Shown here one piece after another: positions 1 through 9,764 of a stretch of 64,000 nucleotides of DNA; position 1 is the stretch's first letter, and each line of letters opens with the position of its first letter. Under the pieces are notes generated by a model. It did no database searches, had not been told where the DNA came from, and worked only from the letters and a program-made list of their open reading frames with translations. The translations under genes and the position numbers were made by a program. The stretch is from Georgenia_B sunbinii. GTDB lineage: Bacteria; Actinomycetota; Actinomycetes; Actinomycetales; Actinomycetaceae. Location of the stretch: assembly GCF_036421855.1 (NCBI RefSeq), contig NZ_JAZGOK010000002.1. The stretch is one strand, 5' to 3'.

Positions 1-771
<771 letters not shown>

Positions 772-781
772 CCCCGCCACC

Positions 782-833
782 ACCACGACGCGCCGTGCTC
801 CCCAAGGTCTTGGGGGACACGGCGCGTCGTGGT
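782..833 (+). terminator. Rho-independent-type hairpin after tpiA
   Basis: A near-perfect inverted repeat starts 11 bases after the tpiA stop. The 16-base arms at 782-797 and 818-833 pair completely, and inner C and G runs lengthen the stem. Only a short TTT follows, as is common in high-GC actinobacteria. It should end transcription of the glycolytic operon before secG. Confidence 0.85.
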
Positions 834-925
834 TTCCGTGACGGGCACCTCATCGCCTATCCTTGAGCAGTTGCGGCGTCTGCCGCTGCCCGAACCACAC
901 CGAACTCGAAGGAGCCACCGGCTCG

Positions 926-1168
926 ATGGACATCTTGCGGATCGTGCTCCAGGTCCTGCTGGTCATCACCAGCGTCTTCCTTATCCTGTCGATCCTTATG
1001 CACAAGGGGCGCGGCGGCGGCATGTCCGACATGTTCGGCGGCGGCATCAGCTCCTCGATCGGATCCTCCGGGGTTGCCGAGCGCAACCTCAACCGGATCA
1101 CCGTGGGAATCTCGGTGCTGTGGGCGACGACCATCGTCCTGCTCGGGATCATGGCGCGGATCAACTGA
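926..1168 (+). CDS. secG: Preprotein translocase subunit SecG
   Basis: Small integral membrane subunit of the SecYEG channel. The 80-aa product has two hydrophobic segments (about 2-24 and 58-78) joined by a glycine- and serine-rich loop, the normal SecG layout and length. The ATG at 926 was chosen because MDILRIVLQ begins the conserved first helix and an AAGGAG-like site lies about 12 bases upstream. Longer in-frame starts would add an unrelated cysteine-rich leader. The tpiA-secG-rbpA order is common in actinobacteria. Confidence 0.93.
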   Translation: MDILRIVLQVLLVITSVFLILSILMHKGRGGGMSDMFGGGISSSIGSSGVAERNLNRITVGISVLWATTIVLLGIMARIN

Positions 1169-1181
1169 GAAGGGGACGACC

Positions 1182-1529
1182 GTGGCTGGTGGAAGTGCGA
1201 TCCGTGGCTCGCGCGTAGGTGCCGGGCCCATGGGCGAGGCCGAACGGGGCGACGCTGCCCCGCGCGTGCGAGTGTCCTACTGGTGCGCCAACGGCCATGA
1301 GACCCGCCCGAGCTTCGCTGCGGAGCCGGAGATCGTCGTCCCGGAGACGTGGGACTGCCCGCGCTGCGGGATGCCCGCCGGCCAGGACCAGGCAGCGCCG
1401 CCGTCGGCTCCCAAGAACGAGCCGTACAAGACGCACCTGGCGTACGTGAAGGAGCGGCGCACCGACGCCGACGGCCAGGCCCTCCTCGACGAGGCCCTCA
1501 GCGCCCTGCGCACCCGCCGCGGCCAGTAA
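1182..1529 (+). CDS. rbpA: RNA polymerase-binding protein RbpA
   Basis: Actinobacteria-specific transcription factor that binds the housekeeping sigma factor and RNA polymerase and stabilises the open promoter complex. The 115-aa protein starts at GTG 1182, behind AGAAGGGGA, giving the conserved AIRGSRVGAGPMGEAERG opening. Zinc ligands are Cys35, His39, Cys59 and Cys62. The C-terminal PYKTHLAYVKERR stretch belongs to the sigma-interacting domain. An ATG at 1230 would remove the conserved N-terminal tail, so GTG is preferred. It is strong evidence for an actinobacterial host. Confidence 0.95.
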   Translation: MAGGSAIRGSRVGAGPMGEAERGDAAPRVRVSYWCANGHETRPSFAAEPEIVVPETWDCPRCGMPAGQDQAAPPSAPKNEPYKTHLAYVKERRTDADGQALLDEALSALRTRRGQ

Positions 1530-1543
1530 CCCCCTTTCTCCTC

Positions 1544-1633
1544 GCCGAGAGCGGGATTCTCCGCGAGAGCAGACTTGTCGCCGACAGCGGGATTATCCGC
1601 GACAGCAGACTTGTCGCCGAGAGCGGGATTGTC
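1544..1633 (+). repeat. 18-bp tandem repeat array A (5 units)
   Basis: Five head-to-tail 18-bp units in perfect register. Two subtypes alternate: GCCGAGAGCGGGATTGTC-like (units 1, 3, 5) and CGCGAGAGCAGACTTGTC-like (units 2, 4). The array sits between the rbpA stop and the next gene. The same unit recurs at 2380, 17744, 47978, 49295 and 57917, always between genes. It remains open as a reading frame because 18 is divisible by three, but I do not consider it coding. Confidence 0.93.
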
Positions 1634-1739
1634 CACACGGGTATGACTGCGGTCGGCTGCGTCGGCAGGGGTGTTCACCTGTGCAGGCCGGTGATAATCT
1701 CGCGCCTGCGCCACGAGGCGCCGGTCGCGGGGGACAGCC

Positions 1740-2354
1740 ATGGCAGCACGGGAGCACACCCAGGTCCAGCAGTCGTTGCCGGCGCAGCAGCCCCAGCGCG
1801 ATGGCGAGCGGTCGCGCCGTCGGATCAGCGTACTTTCTGCCGCGTCGGGGATGGTGCGGCTCGCACCGGGTGATATTGGGCGGCTCGCACCGAACGACCT
1901 GCGGCACCTGCAGCGGTCCGCCGGGAACCAGGCGGTCGGTCGGACACTGGCGGAGGATCGCCCGGTGCAGCGGTGGCCCGACATCACCAGTGGCGACGGC
2001 ACCTTCAATTACGTCCTCGGCGCGGAGTTCGTGAACAAGCACGTCGCCGACTCGTTGGCGGAAGCGCGGCGCAAGGCGCAGCACTGGTATGACCCGGAGG
2101 ACCCGCACCGCACTGCGGTGACTGTTATTCTGCGGAGCTCGCTGACCGCGGTGACCCGGGCCGGCGACGCCACCCGCCGTCACCCCTATGACTGGTCGCT
2201 CATGATTGACGTCACCGGGGTGACGATGGGGCCGAGCGGCCGGGTCGGTTCCAACGGCGATCCCGGAACCCTCGAGGACATCGAATCAGTGGTCGTGAGC
2301 GGGTACAACCACGGAGCCGGTGGCAAGATCACCCACGTCGCGGCGGCGCAGTAG
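1740..2354 (+). CDS. Hypothetical protein with LQRxxGNxAV motif
   Basis: 204-aa protein of unknown function, lacking a signal peptide or membrane segment. Residues 57-66 read LQRSAGNQAV. This short motif is typical of actinobacterial DUF4157-type and other proteins tied to extracellular contractile injection systems and secreted toxins. The part after about residue 78 is unrecognised and could be a small globular or effector-like domain. ATG 1740 follows a GGGGGA site. It stands alone: no sheath, baseplate or metallopeptidase gene is nearby. Arrays A and B of the 18-bp repeat flank it on both sides. The motif is seen; the link to injection systems is inference. Confidence 0.65.
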   Translation: MAAREHTQVQQSLPAQQPQRDGERSRRRISVLSAASGMVRLAPGDIGRLAPNDLRHLQRSAGNQAVGRTLAEDRPVQRWPDITSGDGTFNYVLGAEFVNKHVADSLAEARRKAQHWYDPEDPHRTAVTVILRSSLTAVTRAGDATRRHPYDWSLMIDVTGVTMGPSGRVGSNGDPGTLEDIESVVVSGYNHGAGGKITHVAAAQ

Positions 2355-2379
2355 GCGCCGGGAGGAGAGCTGGCTTCCC

Positions 2380-2622
2380 GTCGAGAGCCGACGTGTCCGC
2401 GAGAGCAGACATCTCACGGAGAGCGGGATTGTCCGCGCAAGTAGGGCCCACTCACGGGCCGACAATCCCGCTCTCGCGGACAATCCCGCTCTCGCGGACA
2501 ATCCTGCTGTCGGTGACAAGTCTGCTGTCGGTGACAATGCTGCTGTCGCGGACAAGTCTGCTGTGGGTGACAATCCCGCTGTCGGCGACAAGTCGGCTGT
2601 CGGTGACAAGTCGGCTGTCGGT
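2380..2622. repeat. 18-bp repeat array B (3 forward + 9 inverted units)
   Basis: Three forward 18-bp units (2380-2433), a 27-base spacer, then nine inverted units in exact register (2461-2622), beginning with two identical copies of GACAATCCCGCTCTCGCG. The opposite arms can pair into a long stem. The array lies between the convergent 3' ends of the LQRxxGN gene and pgl, where a bidirectional terminator would be expected. It is the largest of the six loci. Confidence 0.93.
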
Positions 2623-2647
2623 GTCGTTGTGGCGGGGTGGTGAAGGG

Positions 2648-3451
2648 CTAGGCGGGGAGTGCGGTGGCGGCGGGGAGGTCGAGGAGCCAGAGGGTGCGTA
2701 GGCGGCCGCGGACCATGCCAGCGGGGACCTTCGGACCCTCGGTGCCATCCTCGTCGACCAGGCCGGAGCCGGTCAGTGCGGCGGCGACGGCCGGTGCCTT
2801 GGACTCACCGGACACCACCAGCCACACCTGGCGCGCGGAGCTCAACGCCGCGAGCGTGAGGCTGACGCGCTCGGGCGGCGGCTTGGGGGAGTCGGGCTCG
2901 GCGATGGCGCCGACCTCGGTGACGTCGAGGCTCGGGCGTCCGGGGAACAGTGACGCGACGTGCCCGTCGGGTCCCATCCCGAGCACCAGGGCCGCGAACT
3001 CCGGCACGGTCGCGCCGGCCGGGGCGTGCTCAGCGAGCTCGCGGGTGTAGTCGGCCGCAGCGGTCTGCACGTCCGGCGCCCGGTCCGGACCGGGCATGGT
3101 GTGGATGTTGGTGGCCGGCAGCGGCACGCGGGCGAGCAACGCGGCGCGTGCATCACGCTCGTTGCGCTCCTCGTGCCCCTCGGGCACGAAGCGCTCGTCG
3201 CCCCACCACACGTGCACGGCGCTCCAGTCGACGGCAGCGGCCAGCGGGTTCTGTGCCACCTGCTCGAGCAGGCTGACGACGATGCTGCCGCCGGTGAGCG
3301 CGATGTGCACCGGGCTGGCGACCGACTGCGCGTCGATCAGCGTGAGCAGCAGCCGCGAGGCGCCGCCGTGGGCGAGCAGCTCCGCGCTCGGATGGACGAC
3401 GACGACGGGCGGCGCGCCTTCAGTGAGCTCGGATGCGGTGGTGTCGGTCAT
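2648..3451 (-). CDS. pgl: 6-phosphogluconolactonase
   Basis: Hydrolyses 6-phosphogluconolactone, the second step of the oxidative pentose phosphate pathway. The 267-aa NagB/RpiA-like protein has the glycine-rich TGGS near residue 53, the VWWGDERFVP block, and the LVLGMGPDGHVASLFP active-site segment. ATG at 3451 gives MTDTT; it overlaps the end of opcA by 4 nt, so translation is probably coupled. It is the last gene of the zwf-opcA-pgl block. Repeat array B follows 25 bases after its stop. Confidence 0.93.
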   Translation of the reverse strand: MTDTTASELTEGAPPVVVVHPSAELLAHGGASRLLLTLIDAQSVASPVHIALTGGSIVVSLLEQVAQNPLAAAVDWSAVHVWWGDERFVPEGHEERNERDARAALLARVPLPATNIHTMPGPDRAPDVQTAAADYTRELAEHAPAGATVPEFAALVLGMGPDGHVASLFPGRPSLDVTEVGAIAEPDSPKPPPERVSLTLAALSSARQVWLVVSGESKAPAVAAALTGSGLVDEDGTEGPKVPAGMVRGRLRTLWLLDLPAATALPA

Positions 3452-4386
3452 GCGTCCTGCCTTTCCGGTGCGGTGATGAGTGGTAGTCCCTGGGTGAGGA
3501 CACGGCCATAGGTCTCGTCGGGGTCGAGCCGGCGCAGCTCCTCGGTGAGGCAGTCGGCCAGCGTGCGCTCGGCAAGGTTGATCCGCTGGTCCATCCGGCC
3601 GGGCCGGGTGAGGAAGGCGACGTTGGCGCCGGGCTTGCGGTGCAGCAGGATCGGGCCGCGGTCCCGGTCCAGGGCGACCTGGGTGACGGCGTTGGCGCCC
3701 TCTTCCTCGATCCGGACCTCGACGCCGAGCGTGTGCGCGAGCCAGCCGGCGAGCATGTAGACCGACGGGCGGCCCGGCGCACCTGTCACCCAGGCGGCGT
3801 CGACGCGGTCGTGCGGCGGCTCGTCGAGGGTGGCGGCGAGCAGTCCGCGCCACAGCGTCACCCGTGCCCACGCGAGGTCGGTGTCTCCGGGGGCGTAGCC
3901 GGGGGCGAGTGCACGCAGCGTGGCGAGCGGGTCCGCGGTGGCGGTGGCGTCGGTGATCCGGCGCTGCGCCATCGCGCCCAGCGGGTCCTTGCTCGGGACG
4001 GCGGGCGGCTGCCCGGTCCACCACACGACGATCGGAGCGTCGGGCAGCAGCAGCGGCACCACGAGGGTGTCGATCTCGTCGGCCGGTCCGCCGCGGGGCC
4101 GCAGCACGACGACCTCGCTGAGCCCGGCGTCACCGCCGACCCGGATCTGTGCGTCGATGCTCGCCGGGCCGTCCTCGCCGTCGTTGACGACGGCGATCAC
4201 CCGGCAGGGGTGCTCACGAGAGGCGCCGTTGGCGGCCTCCAGCCCGCGCTCGGCGGCCTCGGTGGACTCGGCGACGACGATGAGCGTCAGCACCCGGCCC
4301 ATCGCCTGGGCGCCGCTGGCGCGACGCAGCTCGGCGAGCTTGGCGGCGACCTCGCCAGAGGTGGTGTTGCGCATGGTGGTGATCAT
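3448..4386 (-). CDS. opcA: Glucose-6-phosphate dehydrogenase assembly protein OpcA
   Basis: Actinobacterial and cyanobacterial cofactor needed for assembly or activation of glucose-6-phosphate dehydrogenase. The 312-aa protein opens with MITTMRNTTSGEVAAKL and has AMGRVLTLIVV and PIVVWWTGQPP, both characteristic of the family. ATG 4386 was chosen over a much longer frame because it lies 13 bases after the zwf stop behind GAAGGGA and matches the usual OpcA beginning. It sits between its partner zwf and pgl in one operon. Confidence 0.93.
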   Translation of the reverse strand: MITTMRNTTSGEVAAKLAELRRASGAQAMGRVLTLIVVAESTEAAERGLEAANGASREHPCRVIAVVNDGEDGPASIDAQIRVGGDAGLSEVVVLRPRGGPADEIDTLVVPLLLPDAPIVVWWTGQPPAVPSKDPLGAMAQRRITDATATADPLATLRALAPGYAPGDTDLAWARVTLWRGLLAATLDEPPHDRVDAAWVTGAPGRPSVYMLAGWLAHTLGVEVRIEEEGANAVTQVALDRDRGPILLHRKPGANVAFLTRPGRMDQRINLAERTLADCLTEELRRLDPDETYGRVLTQGLPLITAPERQDA

Positions 4387-4399
4387 CGAAGCGTTCCCT

Positions 4400-5947
4400 T
4401 CACGGCATCCGCCACTTGCGGCCATCACGTTGCAGCATCTCGTCGGCGGTGGACGGACCCCACGAGCCGGGTCGGTACCCCTCGGGCTGTCCGGCCGTCG
4501 ACCAATGCTCGGTGATCGGGTCGAGGATCTCCCAGGACAGCTCGACCTCCCGCTGGTGCGGGAACAGCGGCGGGTCACCGAGCAGCACGTCGAGGATGAG
4601 TCGCTCGTAGGCCTCGGGGGAGTCCTCGGTGAAGGCGTTGCCGTAGCCGAAGTCCATCGTCACGTCGCGCACCTCCATCGCGGTGCCGGGGACCTTCGCG
4701 CCGAACCGGATGGTCACGCCCTCGTCGGGCTGCACCCGGATGACGAGCGCGTTCTGGCCGAGCTCGGAGTCCTCGGCCAGGCCGAGGGGCAGGTGCGGCG
4801 CACGCTTGAAGACGACCGCGATCTCGGTGACGCGGCGTCCCAACCGCTTGCCGGCACGCAGGTAGAACGGCACGCCGGCCCAGCGACGGGTGCCGACCTC
4901 GAGCCGCATCGCGGCGTAGGTCTCGGTGATGGAGTCGGCGGTGATGCCGTCCTCGTCGAGGTAGCCCTGGACGTGCTCGCCGCCCTGCCAGCCGGCGGAG
5001 TACTGGCCACGCGCCGTCGTCTCGCCGAGGTCGTCGCCGAGGCGGACGGCGGAGAGGACCTTCTCCTTCTCGCGGCGCAGCGCGTTCGCGTCGAAGGAGA
5101 AGGGCTCCTCCATCGCGGTGAGCGCGAGGAGCTGCAGCAGGTGGTTCTGGATGACGTCGCGGGCGGCGCCGATGCCGTCGTAGTACCCGGCCCGGCTGCC
5201 GATGCCGATGTCCTCGGCCATCGTGATCTGCACGTGGTCGACGTAGTGCGCGTTCCACACCGGCTCGAACAGCTGGTTGGCGAAGCGCAGCGCGAGGATG
5301 TTCTGGACGGTCTCCTTGCCGAGGTAGTGGTCGATCCGGAAGACCGAGCTCTCGGGGAACACCTCCGACACGACGTCGTCCAGCTCCTTGGCGGACTCGA
5401 GGTTGTGCCCAAAGGGCTTCTCGATGACCACTCGGCGCCAGGTGTCCTCCGCGGGCTCGGACAGGCCGGAGCGCTGGAGCTGCTTGAGGACGAGCGGGAA
5501 CGAGCGCGGTGGCACCGAGAGGTAGAAGGCGTGGTTGCCGCCGGTGCCGCGCTCGGCGTCGAGGTCGGCGACCGTCTTCGCGAGCGTGTCGAAGGCGTCG
5601 TCGTCGTCGAACTCGCCCTGGACGAACCGGAAGCCGCTCGACAGGTGCTCCCAGGTGCGCTCGGAGAACTCGGTGCGGGCGTGCTCGCGGACGGCGTCGT
5701 GCACGATCTTGGCGAAGTCCTCGCGAGACCAGTCGCGGCGGGCGAAGCCGGTGAGTGCGAACGACGGCGGCAGCAGGCCCCGGTTGGCGAGGTCGTAGAT
5801 CGCCGGGAGCAGCTTGCGCTTGGCGAGGTCGCCGGTGACTCCGAAGATGACCAGGCCGGCCGGGCCGGCGATCCGCGGCAGGCGGCGGTCGTCGGGGTCG
5901 CGCAGCGGGTTGGTCCCGCCCCGCTCGAGGGGGTCAGCGTTACTCAT
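4400..5947 (-). CDS. zwf: Glucose-6-phosphate 1-dehydrogenase
   Basis: Oxidises glucose 6-phosphate to 6-phosphogluconolactone with NADP, feeding the oxidative pentose phosphate pathway. The 515-aa length is typical. Key sequences are the nucleotide-binding GVTGDLA (36-42), EKPFG (176-180), and the catalytic signature RIDHYLGK (204-211), whose His and Lys bind substrate. ATG 5947 follows a GAGGAGA site. First gene of zwf-opcA-pgl; a terminator hairpin lies upstream between it and tal, so it probably has its own promoter in 5948-6050. Confidence 0.96.
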   Translation of the reverse strand: MSNADPLERGGTNPLRDPDDRRLPRIAGPAGLVIFGVTGDLAKRKLLPAIYDLANRGLLPPSFALTGFARRDWSREDFAKIVHDAVREHARTEFSERTWEHLSSGFRFVQGEFDDDDAFDTLAKTVADLDAERGTGGNHAFYLSVPPRSFPLVLKQLQRSGLSEPAEDTWRRVVIEKPFGHNLESAKELDDVVSEVFPESSVFRIDHYLGKETVQNILALRFANQLFEPVWNAHYVDHVQITMAEDIGIGSRAGYYDGIGAARDVIQNHLLQLLALTAMEEPFSFDANALRREKEKVLSAVRLGDDLGETTARGQYSAGWQGGEHVQGYLDEDGITADSITETYAAMRLEVGTRRWAGVPFYLRAGKRLGRRVTEIAVVFKRAPHLPLGLAEDSELGQNALVIRVQPDEGVTIRFGAKVPGTAMEVRDVTMDFGYGNAFTEDSPEAYERLILDVLLGDPPLFPHQREVELSWEILDPITEHWSTAGQPEGYRPGSWGPSTADEMLQRDGRKWRMP

Positions 5948-6053
5948 GGTCTCCTCACGGCGGGGCGCGCCAGGTTCAGGAACGTTCAGCGGGCCAAGGG
6001 TACCGGCAACCGTTGGCCGCACGGGCGCCGCGTCACCAGGTGGACGCAGCGAA

Positions 6054-6081
6054 GGCCGCGACCCCGGCTGGGGTCGCGGCC
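6054..6081 (-). terminator. Hairpin between tal and zwf
   Basis: Perfect 12-bp inverted repeat (GGCCGCGACCCC and its complement) with a 4-base loop, just beyond the tal stop. It should separate the tkt-tal transcript from zwf-opcA-pgl. There is no marked U tract. Confidence 0.75.
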
Positions 6082-6099
6082 CTCGCGGGTCGGCATCGA

Positions 6100-7221
6100 T
6101 CAGGCCGACGGCGGTGCTTCCAGCCCGGAACGGACGCGCTCGGTGAGCTCGTCCCAGCTCTGCTGGAACTTCTCGACGCCCTCGGTCTCGAGGGTCGCCA
6201 TGATGTCGTCGTAGGAGACACCGACGCGCTCGAGCGCGTCGAGCTGCGCGCGGGCCTCGTCGTAGGTACCGGTGACGGTGTCCCCGTGCAGCTCGGCGTG
6301 GTCCGCCGCGGCGCGCAGCGTCGACTCCGGCATGGTGTTGACGGTGCCGGCGACGACGAGGTCCTGGACGTAGAGCGTGTCCGGGTAGGCCTTGTCCTTG
6401 ACACCGGTCGACGCCCACAGCAGCCGCTGCGCGCGGGCACCGGCCGACGCCAGCGACTGCCAGCGCTCGGAGGAGAAGATCTCCTCGTAGGCCTGGTAGG
6501 CGAGGCGTGCGTTGGCGATCGCGACCTTGCCGCGCAGCTCGGCGGCGGCCGGGTCGTCGAGCTTGTCCAGCTCGGCGTCGGCGGCGCTGTCGATCCGCGA
6601 GACGAAGAACGACGCCACCGAGTGGATGCTCGACAGGTCGATGCCGGCGTCGCGGGCCTTCTCCAGGCCGTCGATGTAGGCACCAGCGACCGCGCGGTAG
6701 CGGTCGAGGGAGAAGATCAGCGTGACGTTGACGTTGATGCCCTCGGCGATCGACTGGGTGATGGCCGGCAGCCCCGCCGGGGTGGCCGGGATCTTCACCA
6801 GCAGGTTCGGGCGGTCGACCAGCTTCCACAGCTGGCGGGCCTGGGCGATGGTGCCCTCGGTGTCGTTGGCGAGGTAGGGGTCGACCTCGATCGACACCCG
6901 ACCGTCGACGAAGTCCGAGCCCCGGTAGATGTCGAGGAAGCGGTCGCAGGCGTTGGCGACGTCCGACGTCGTCAGTGCGGTGATGGTGCTGGCGACGTCG
7001 GCGCCCTGCTCGGCGAGCGCGCGGATGTCGGCGTCGTACCGGTCGCCCTGGGAGAGCGCCGCGGCGAAGATCGACGGGTTCGTCGTCACGCCGACGACGT
7101 GGTCCTCGGCGATGAGGGAGTCGAGGCTGCCGGGCCCCTCGCCCTCGAGGCGCTCGCGCGAGAGGTCGTCGAGCCAGATCGAGACGCCGAGCTCGCTGAG
7201 CTCGGAGAGGTGGTTGGTCAT
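6100..7221 (-). CDS. tal: Transaldolase
   Basis: Transfers a dihydroxyacetone unit between sugar phosphates in the non-oxidative pentose phosphate pathway. 373 aa, the usual length of the actinobacterial class. Visible are VTTNPSIF (45-52), SIEVDPYLA, and the Schiff-base Lys143 in NLLVKIPAT. ATG 7221 is preceded by AGGAGCACC. It lies 66 bases downstream of tkt on the same strand, and the two are probably cotranscribed. Confidence 0.95.
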   Translation of the reverse strand: MTNHLSELSELGVSIWLDDLSRERLEGEGPGSLDSLIAEDHVVGVTTNPSIFAAALSQGDRYDADIRALAEQGADVASTITALTTSDVANACDRFLDIYRGSDFVDGRVSIEVDPYLANDTEGTIAQARQLWKLVDRPNLLVKIPATPAGLPAITQSIAEGINVNVTLIFSLDRYRAVAGAYIDGLEKARDAGIDLSSIHSVASFFVSRIDSAADAELDKLDDPAAAELRGKVAIANARLAYQAYEEIFSSERWQSLASAGARAQRLLWASTGVKDKAYPDTLYVQDLVVAGTVNTMPESTLRAAADHAELHGDTVTGTYDEARAQLDALERVGVSYDDIMATLETEGVEKFQQSWDELTERVRSGLEAPPSA

Positions 7222-7287
7222 GGTGCTCCTTCGTGGTGTGCCCGGCGGCCGACCGTGGCCGGCCGCCGGGCAGTGCCGTCGTTGGTG

Positions 7288-9468
7288 CTACTTGGGCAGG
7301 TCACCGGTGCCGGAGGCGGTGCCGCCGGCCTGGTCGGTCGGCGCAGCGTCGCCTGCCGCGGCGGCGATGGACTCGCGCGCCTTGGCGACGGTCGCGGCCG
7401 GGGTGAGGCCGAACTCCTCGTAGAGGCGCTCGAAGGCGGCCGACGCGCCGTAGTGCTCGAGGCTCACGCTGCGGCCGGCGTCGCCGACGACCCCGTGCCA
7501 GCTGAGGGCGATCCCGGCCTCGATCGAGACGCGGGCGCGCACCGAGGGCGGCAGCACCGACTCGCGGTACGCGTCGTCCTGCACGGCGAACCACTCGAGG
7601 GACGGCATCGACACGACGCGGGTCGCGACGCCGTCGGCCTGGAGGGTCTCGCGCGCGGCGAGCGCGATCTGCACCTCGGAGCCGGTGGCGATGAGGATGA
7701 CCTCGGGGGTGCCACCGGTCGCCTCGGCGAGCACGTAGCCGCCGCGGGCCGCGCCGTCGGCGGAGGCCAGGGTGTCACCCTCGGCCGCGCCGTCGCCGCG
7801 GGCGGGGTTGGGCACGTTCTGGCGGGTGAGGACGAGACCGGCGGGACGCTCGGTGTTCTCCAGGATCGTGCGCCAGGCGACGGCCGTCTCGGCGGCGTCG
7901 GCCGGGCGGACGACGTCGAGGCCCGGGATGGCCCGCAGCGCCGAGAGGTGCTCGACGGGCTGGTGGGTCGGGCCGTCCTCGCCGAGGCCGATCGAGTCGT
8001 GGGTCCACACGAAGGTGGACGGGATGCCCATGAGCGCTGCGAGCCGGACCGCGGGACGCATGTAGTCCGAGAACGTGAGGAAGGTACCGCCGTAGGGGCG
8101 GGTGAGGCCGTGGAGCGTGATCCCGTTGAGGATCGAGCCCATGCCGTGCTCACGGATGCCGAAGTGCAGCGTGCGGCCGTAGGGGTTGCCCGGGAACATC
8201 TTGCTGGAGCGCTCCACCGGCAGGAAGGACGGCTCGCCCTTCATCGTGGTGTTGTTCGAGCCGGCGAGGTCGGCGGAGCCGCCCCACAGCTCGGGCAGCG
8301 TGTCGGCCAGCGCGGAGAGCACGGAGCCCGACGCGGATCGGGTCGAGACGGCCTTGTCGGCCTCGAAGGTCGGCAGCGCGTCGGTCCAGCCCTCGGGCAG
8401 CTCGCCGGCCCGCAGCCGCTCGAGCAGCTTGGCGCCGTCGGGGTTGGCGGTCTGCCACGCCTGGAAGTGGGTCTCCCACTCCTTGCGCGCGGCGGCGCCG
8501 CGGTCGATGACCTTGCGGGCATGACCGAGGACCTCGTCGCTCACCTCGAAGTTCTGCTCCGGGTCGAAGCCGAGGACCTGCTTGAGGCCGCTGACCTCTT
8601 CGCCGCCGAGCGCCGAGCCGTGGATCGCGCCGGTGTTCTGCTTGGTGGGCGCGGGCCAGCCGATGATGGTGCGCAGCGCGATGATCGTGGGCCGGTTGGT
8701 CTCGGCCTGGCCGGCGGCGATGGCCGCGGCGAGCGCGTCGGTGTCCTCGGTGTAGCCGGTGCCGCCGTCGGTCCAGTCGACCCGCTCGGTGTGCCAGCCG
8801 TAGGCGGCGTAGCGGGCGAGGACGTCCTCGGTGAACGCGATGTTCGTGTCGTCCTCGATGGAGATCCGGTTGTCGTCCCAGATGAGGATGAGGTTACCCA
8901 GCTCCTGGACGCCCGCGATGGCGCTCGCCTCGTGGGTGACGCCCTCCTGGAGGTCACCGTCGGAGGCGATCACGTAGATGTTGTGGTCGAACGGGCTGGT
9001 GCCGGCCGCGGCGTCGGGGTCCAGCAGGCCACGCTCGCGGCGGGTCGCCATGGCCATGCCGACGGCGTTGGACAGGCCCTGGCCGAGCGGCCCGGTGGTC
9101 ACCTCGACACCGTCGGTGTGGCGGAACTCGGGGTGCCCGGGGGTCTTGGAGCCCCACGTGCGCAGCGCCTGGAGGTCCTCGAGCTCGAGGCCGTAGCCGG
9201 ACAGGTAGAGCTGGATGTACTGGGTGAGCGCGCTGTGACCTGCCGAGAGGACGAACCGGTCACGCCCGAGCCAGTGCGGGTCGGTCGGGTCGTGCCGCAT
9301 GACGTTCTGGTACAGCAGGTATGCGGCGGGGGCCAGGCTCATCGCGGTGCCGGGGTGGCCACTACCGACCTTCTGGACGGCGTCGGCGGCAAGCACTCGG
9401 GCCGTGTCGACGGCCCTCCGGTCGAGGTCGGTCCACCCGGTCGACTGGGTGCTGGTGGTCTCGGTCAC
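7288..9468 (-). CDS. tkt: Transketolase
   Basis: Thiamine diphosphate-dependent enzyme that moves two-carbon units between sugar phosphates. 726 aa. Recognised by KVGSGHPGTAMSLAP near the start, the TPP/Mg motif SDGDLQEGVTHEA, the GIREHGM pyrimidine-domain segment, and the C-terminal domain with IATGSEVQIAL. The GTG start at 9468 (VTETTSTQ) follows AAGGGAGT; the longer open frame upstream is not conserved-looking. First gene of tkt-tal and divergent from ctaB; the 296-base gap should hold both promoters. Confidence 0.96.
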   Translation of the reverse strand: MTETTSTQSTGWTDLDRRAVDTARVLAADAVQKVGSGHPGTAMSLAPAAYLLYQNVMRHDPTDPHWLGRDRFVLSAGHSALTQYIQLYLSGYGLELEDLQALRTWGSKTPGHPEFRHTDGVEVTTGPLGQGLSNAVGMAMATRRERGLLDPDAAAGTSPFDHNIYVIASDGDLQEGVTHEASAIAGVQELGNLILIWDDNRISIEDDTNIAFTEDVLARYAAYGWHTERVDWTDGGTGYTEDTDALAAAIAAGQAETNRPTIIALRTIIGWPAPTKQNTGAIHGSALGGEEVSGLKQVLGFDPEQNFEVSDEVLGHARKVIDRGAAARKEWETHFQAWQTANPDGAKLLERLRAGELPEGWTDALPTFEADKAVSTRSASGSVLSALADTLPELWGGSADLAGSNNTTMKGEPSFLPVERSSKMFPGNPYGRTLHFGIREHGMGSILNGITLHGLTRPYGGTFLTFSDYMRPAVRLAALMGIPSTFVWTHDSIGLGEDGPTHQPVEHLSALRAIPGLDVVRPADAAETAVAWRTILENTERPAGLVLTRQNVPNPARGDGAAEGDTLASADGAARGGYVLAEATGGTPEVILIATGSEVQIALAARETLQADGVATRVVSMPSLEWFAVQDDAYRESVLPPSVRARVSIEAGIALSWHGVVGDAGRSVSLEHYGASAAFERLYEEFGLTPAATVAKARESIAAAAGDAAPTDQAGGTASGTGDLPK

Positions 9469-9764
9469 GTGGGGACTCCCTTGAAGGTGTACGACGGGCG
9501 CGGTCGAGCTCGGGGCAGACGCCCGCGCGCGACCACGGATACGACTGATCCTATCGGGCGTCGGCAACCTGGGGCAGGTGGTCTCACCCAGTTGCCACCG
9601 CTCGTCGGAGCGGTGGGTGTGAGACGGGTCATCCGACCGACGCCAGGGCGCCGTTCCCGTGCGCCTGCTGATGGACGTTGCCCGGCTGAGCCGTAGTATG
9701 GGGAGGGAGACGGGGCCGGCTGCCCGGCCCGCCATGTGGTCCCCGCAGTGCGGGGCCGGGTCAG

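Noticed and set aside
2320..2643. Protein-like repeat ADNPALADNPAVGDKSAV
   Set aside because: Arises because the 18-bp repeat is divisible by three; several frames are open, there is no ribosome site, and the same unit is noncoding at other loci.
2286..2748. Possible CRISPR array at 2380-2622
   Set aside because: Units are contiguous or inverted with no unique spacers of constant length, and no cas gene is in the window.
6013..9696. 1,227-codon plus-strand frame
   Set aside because: Antisense of tal and tkt, which have full catalytic motifs on the other strand.
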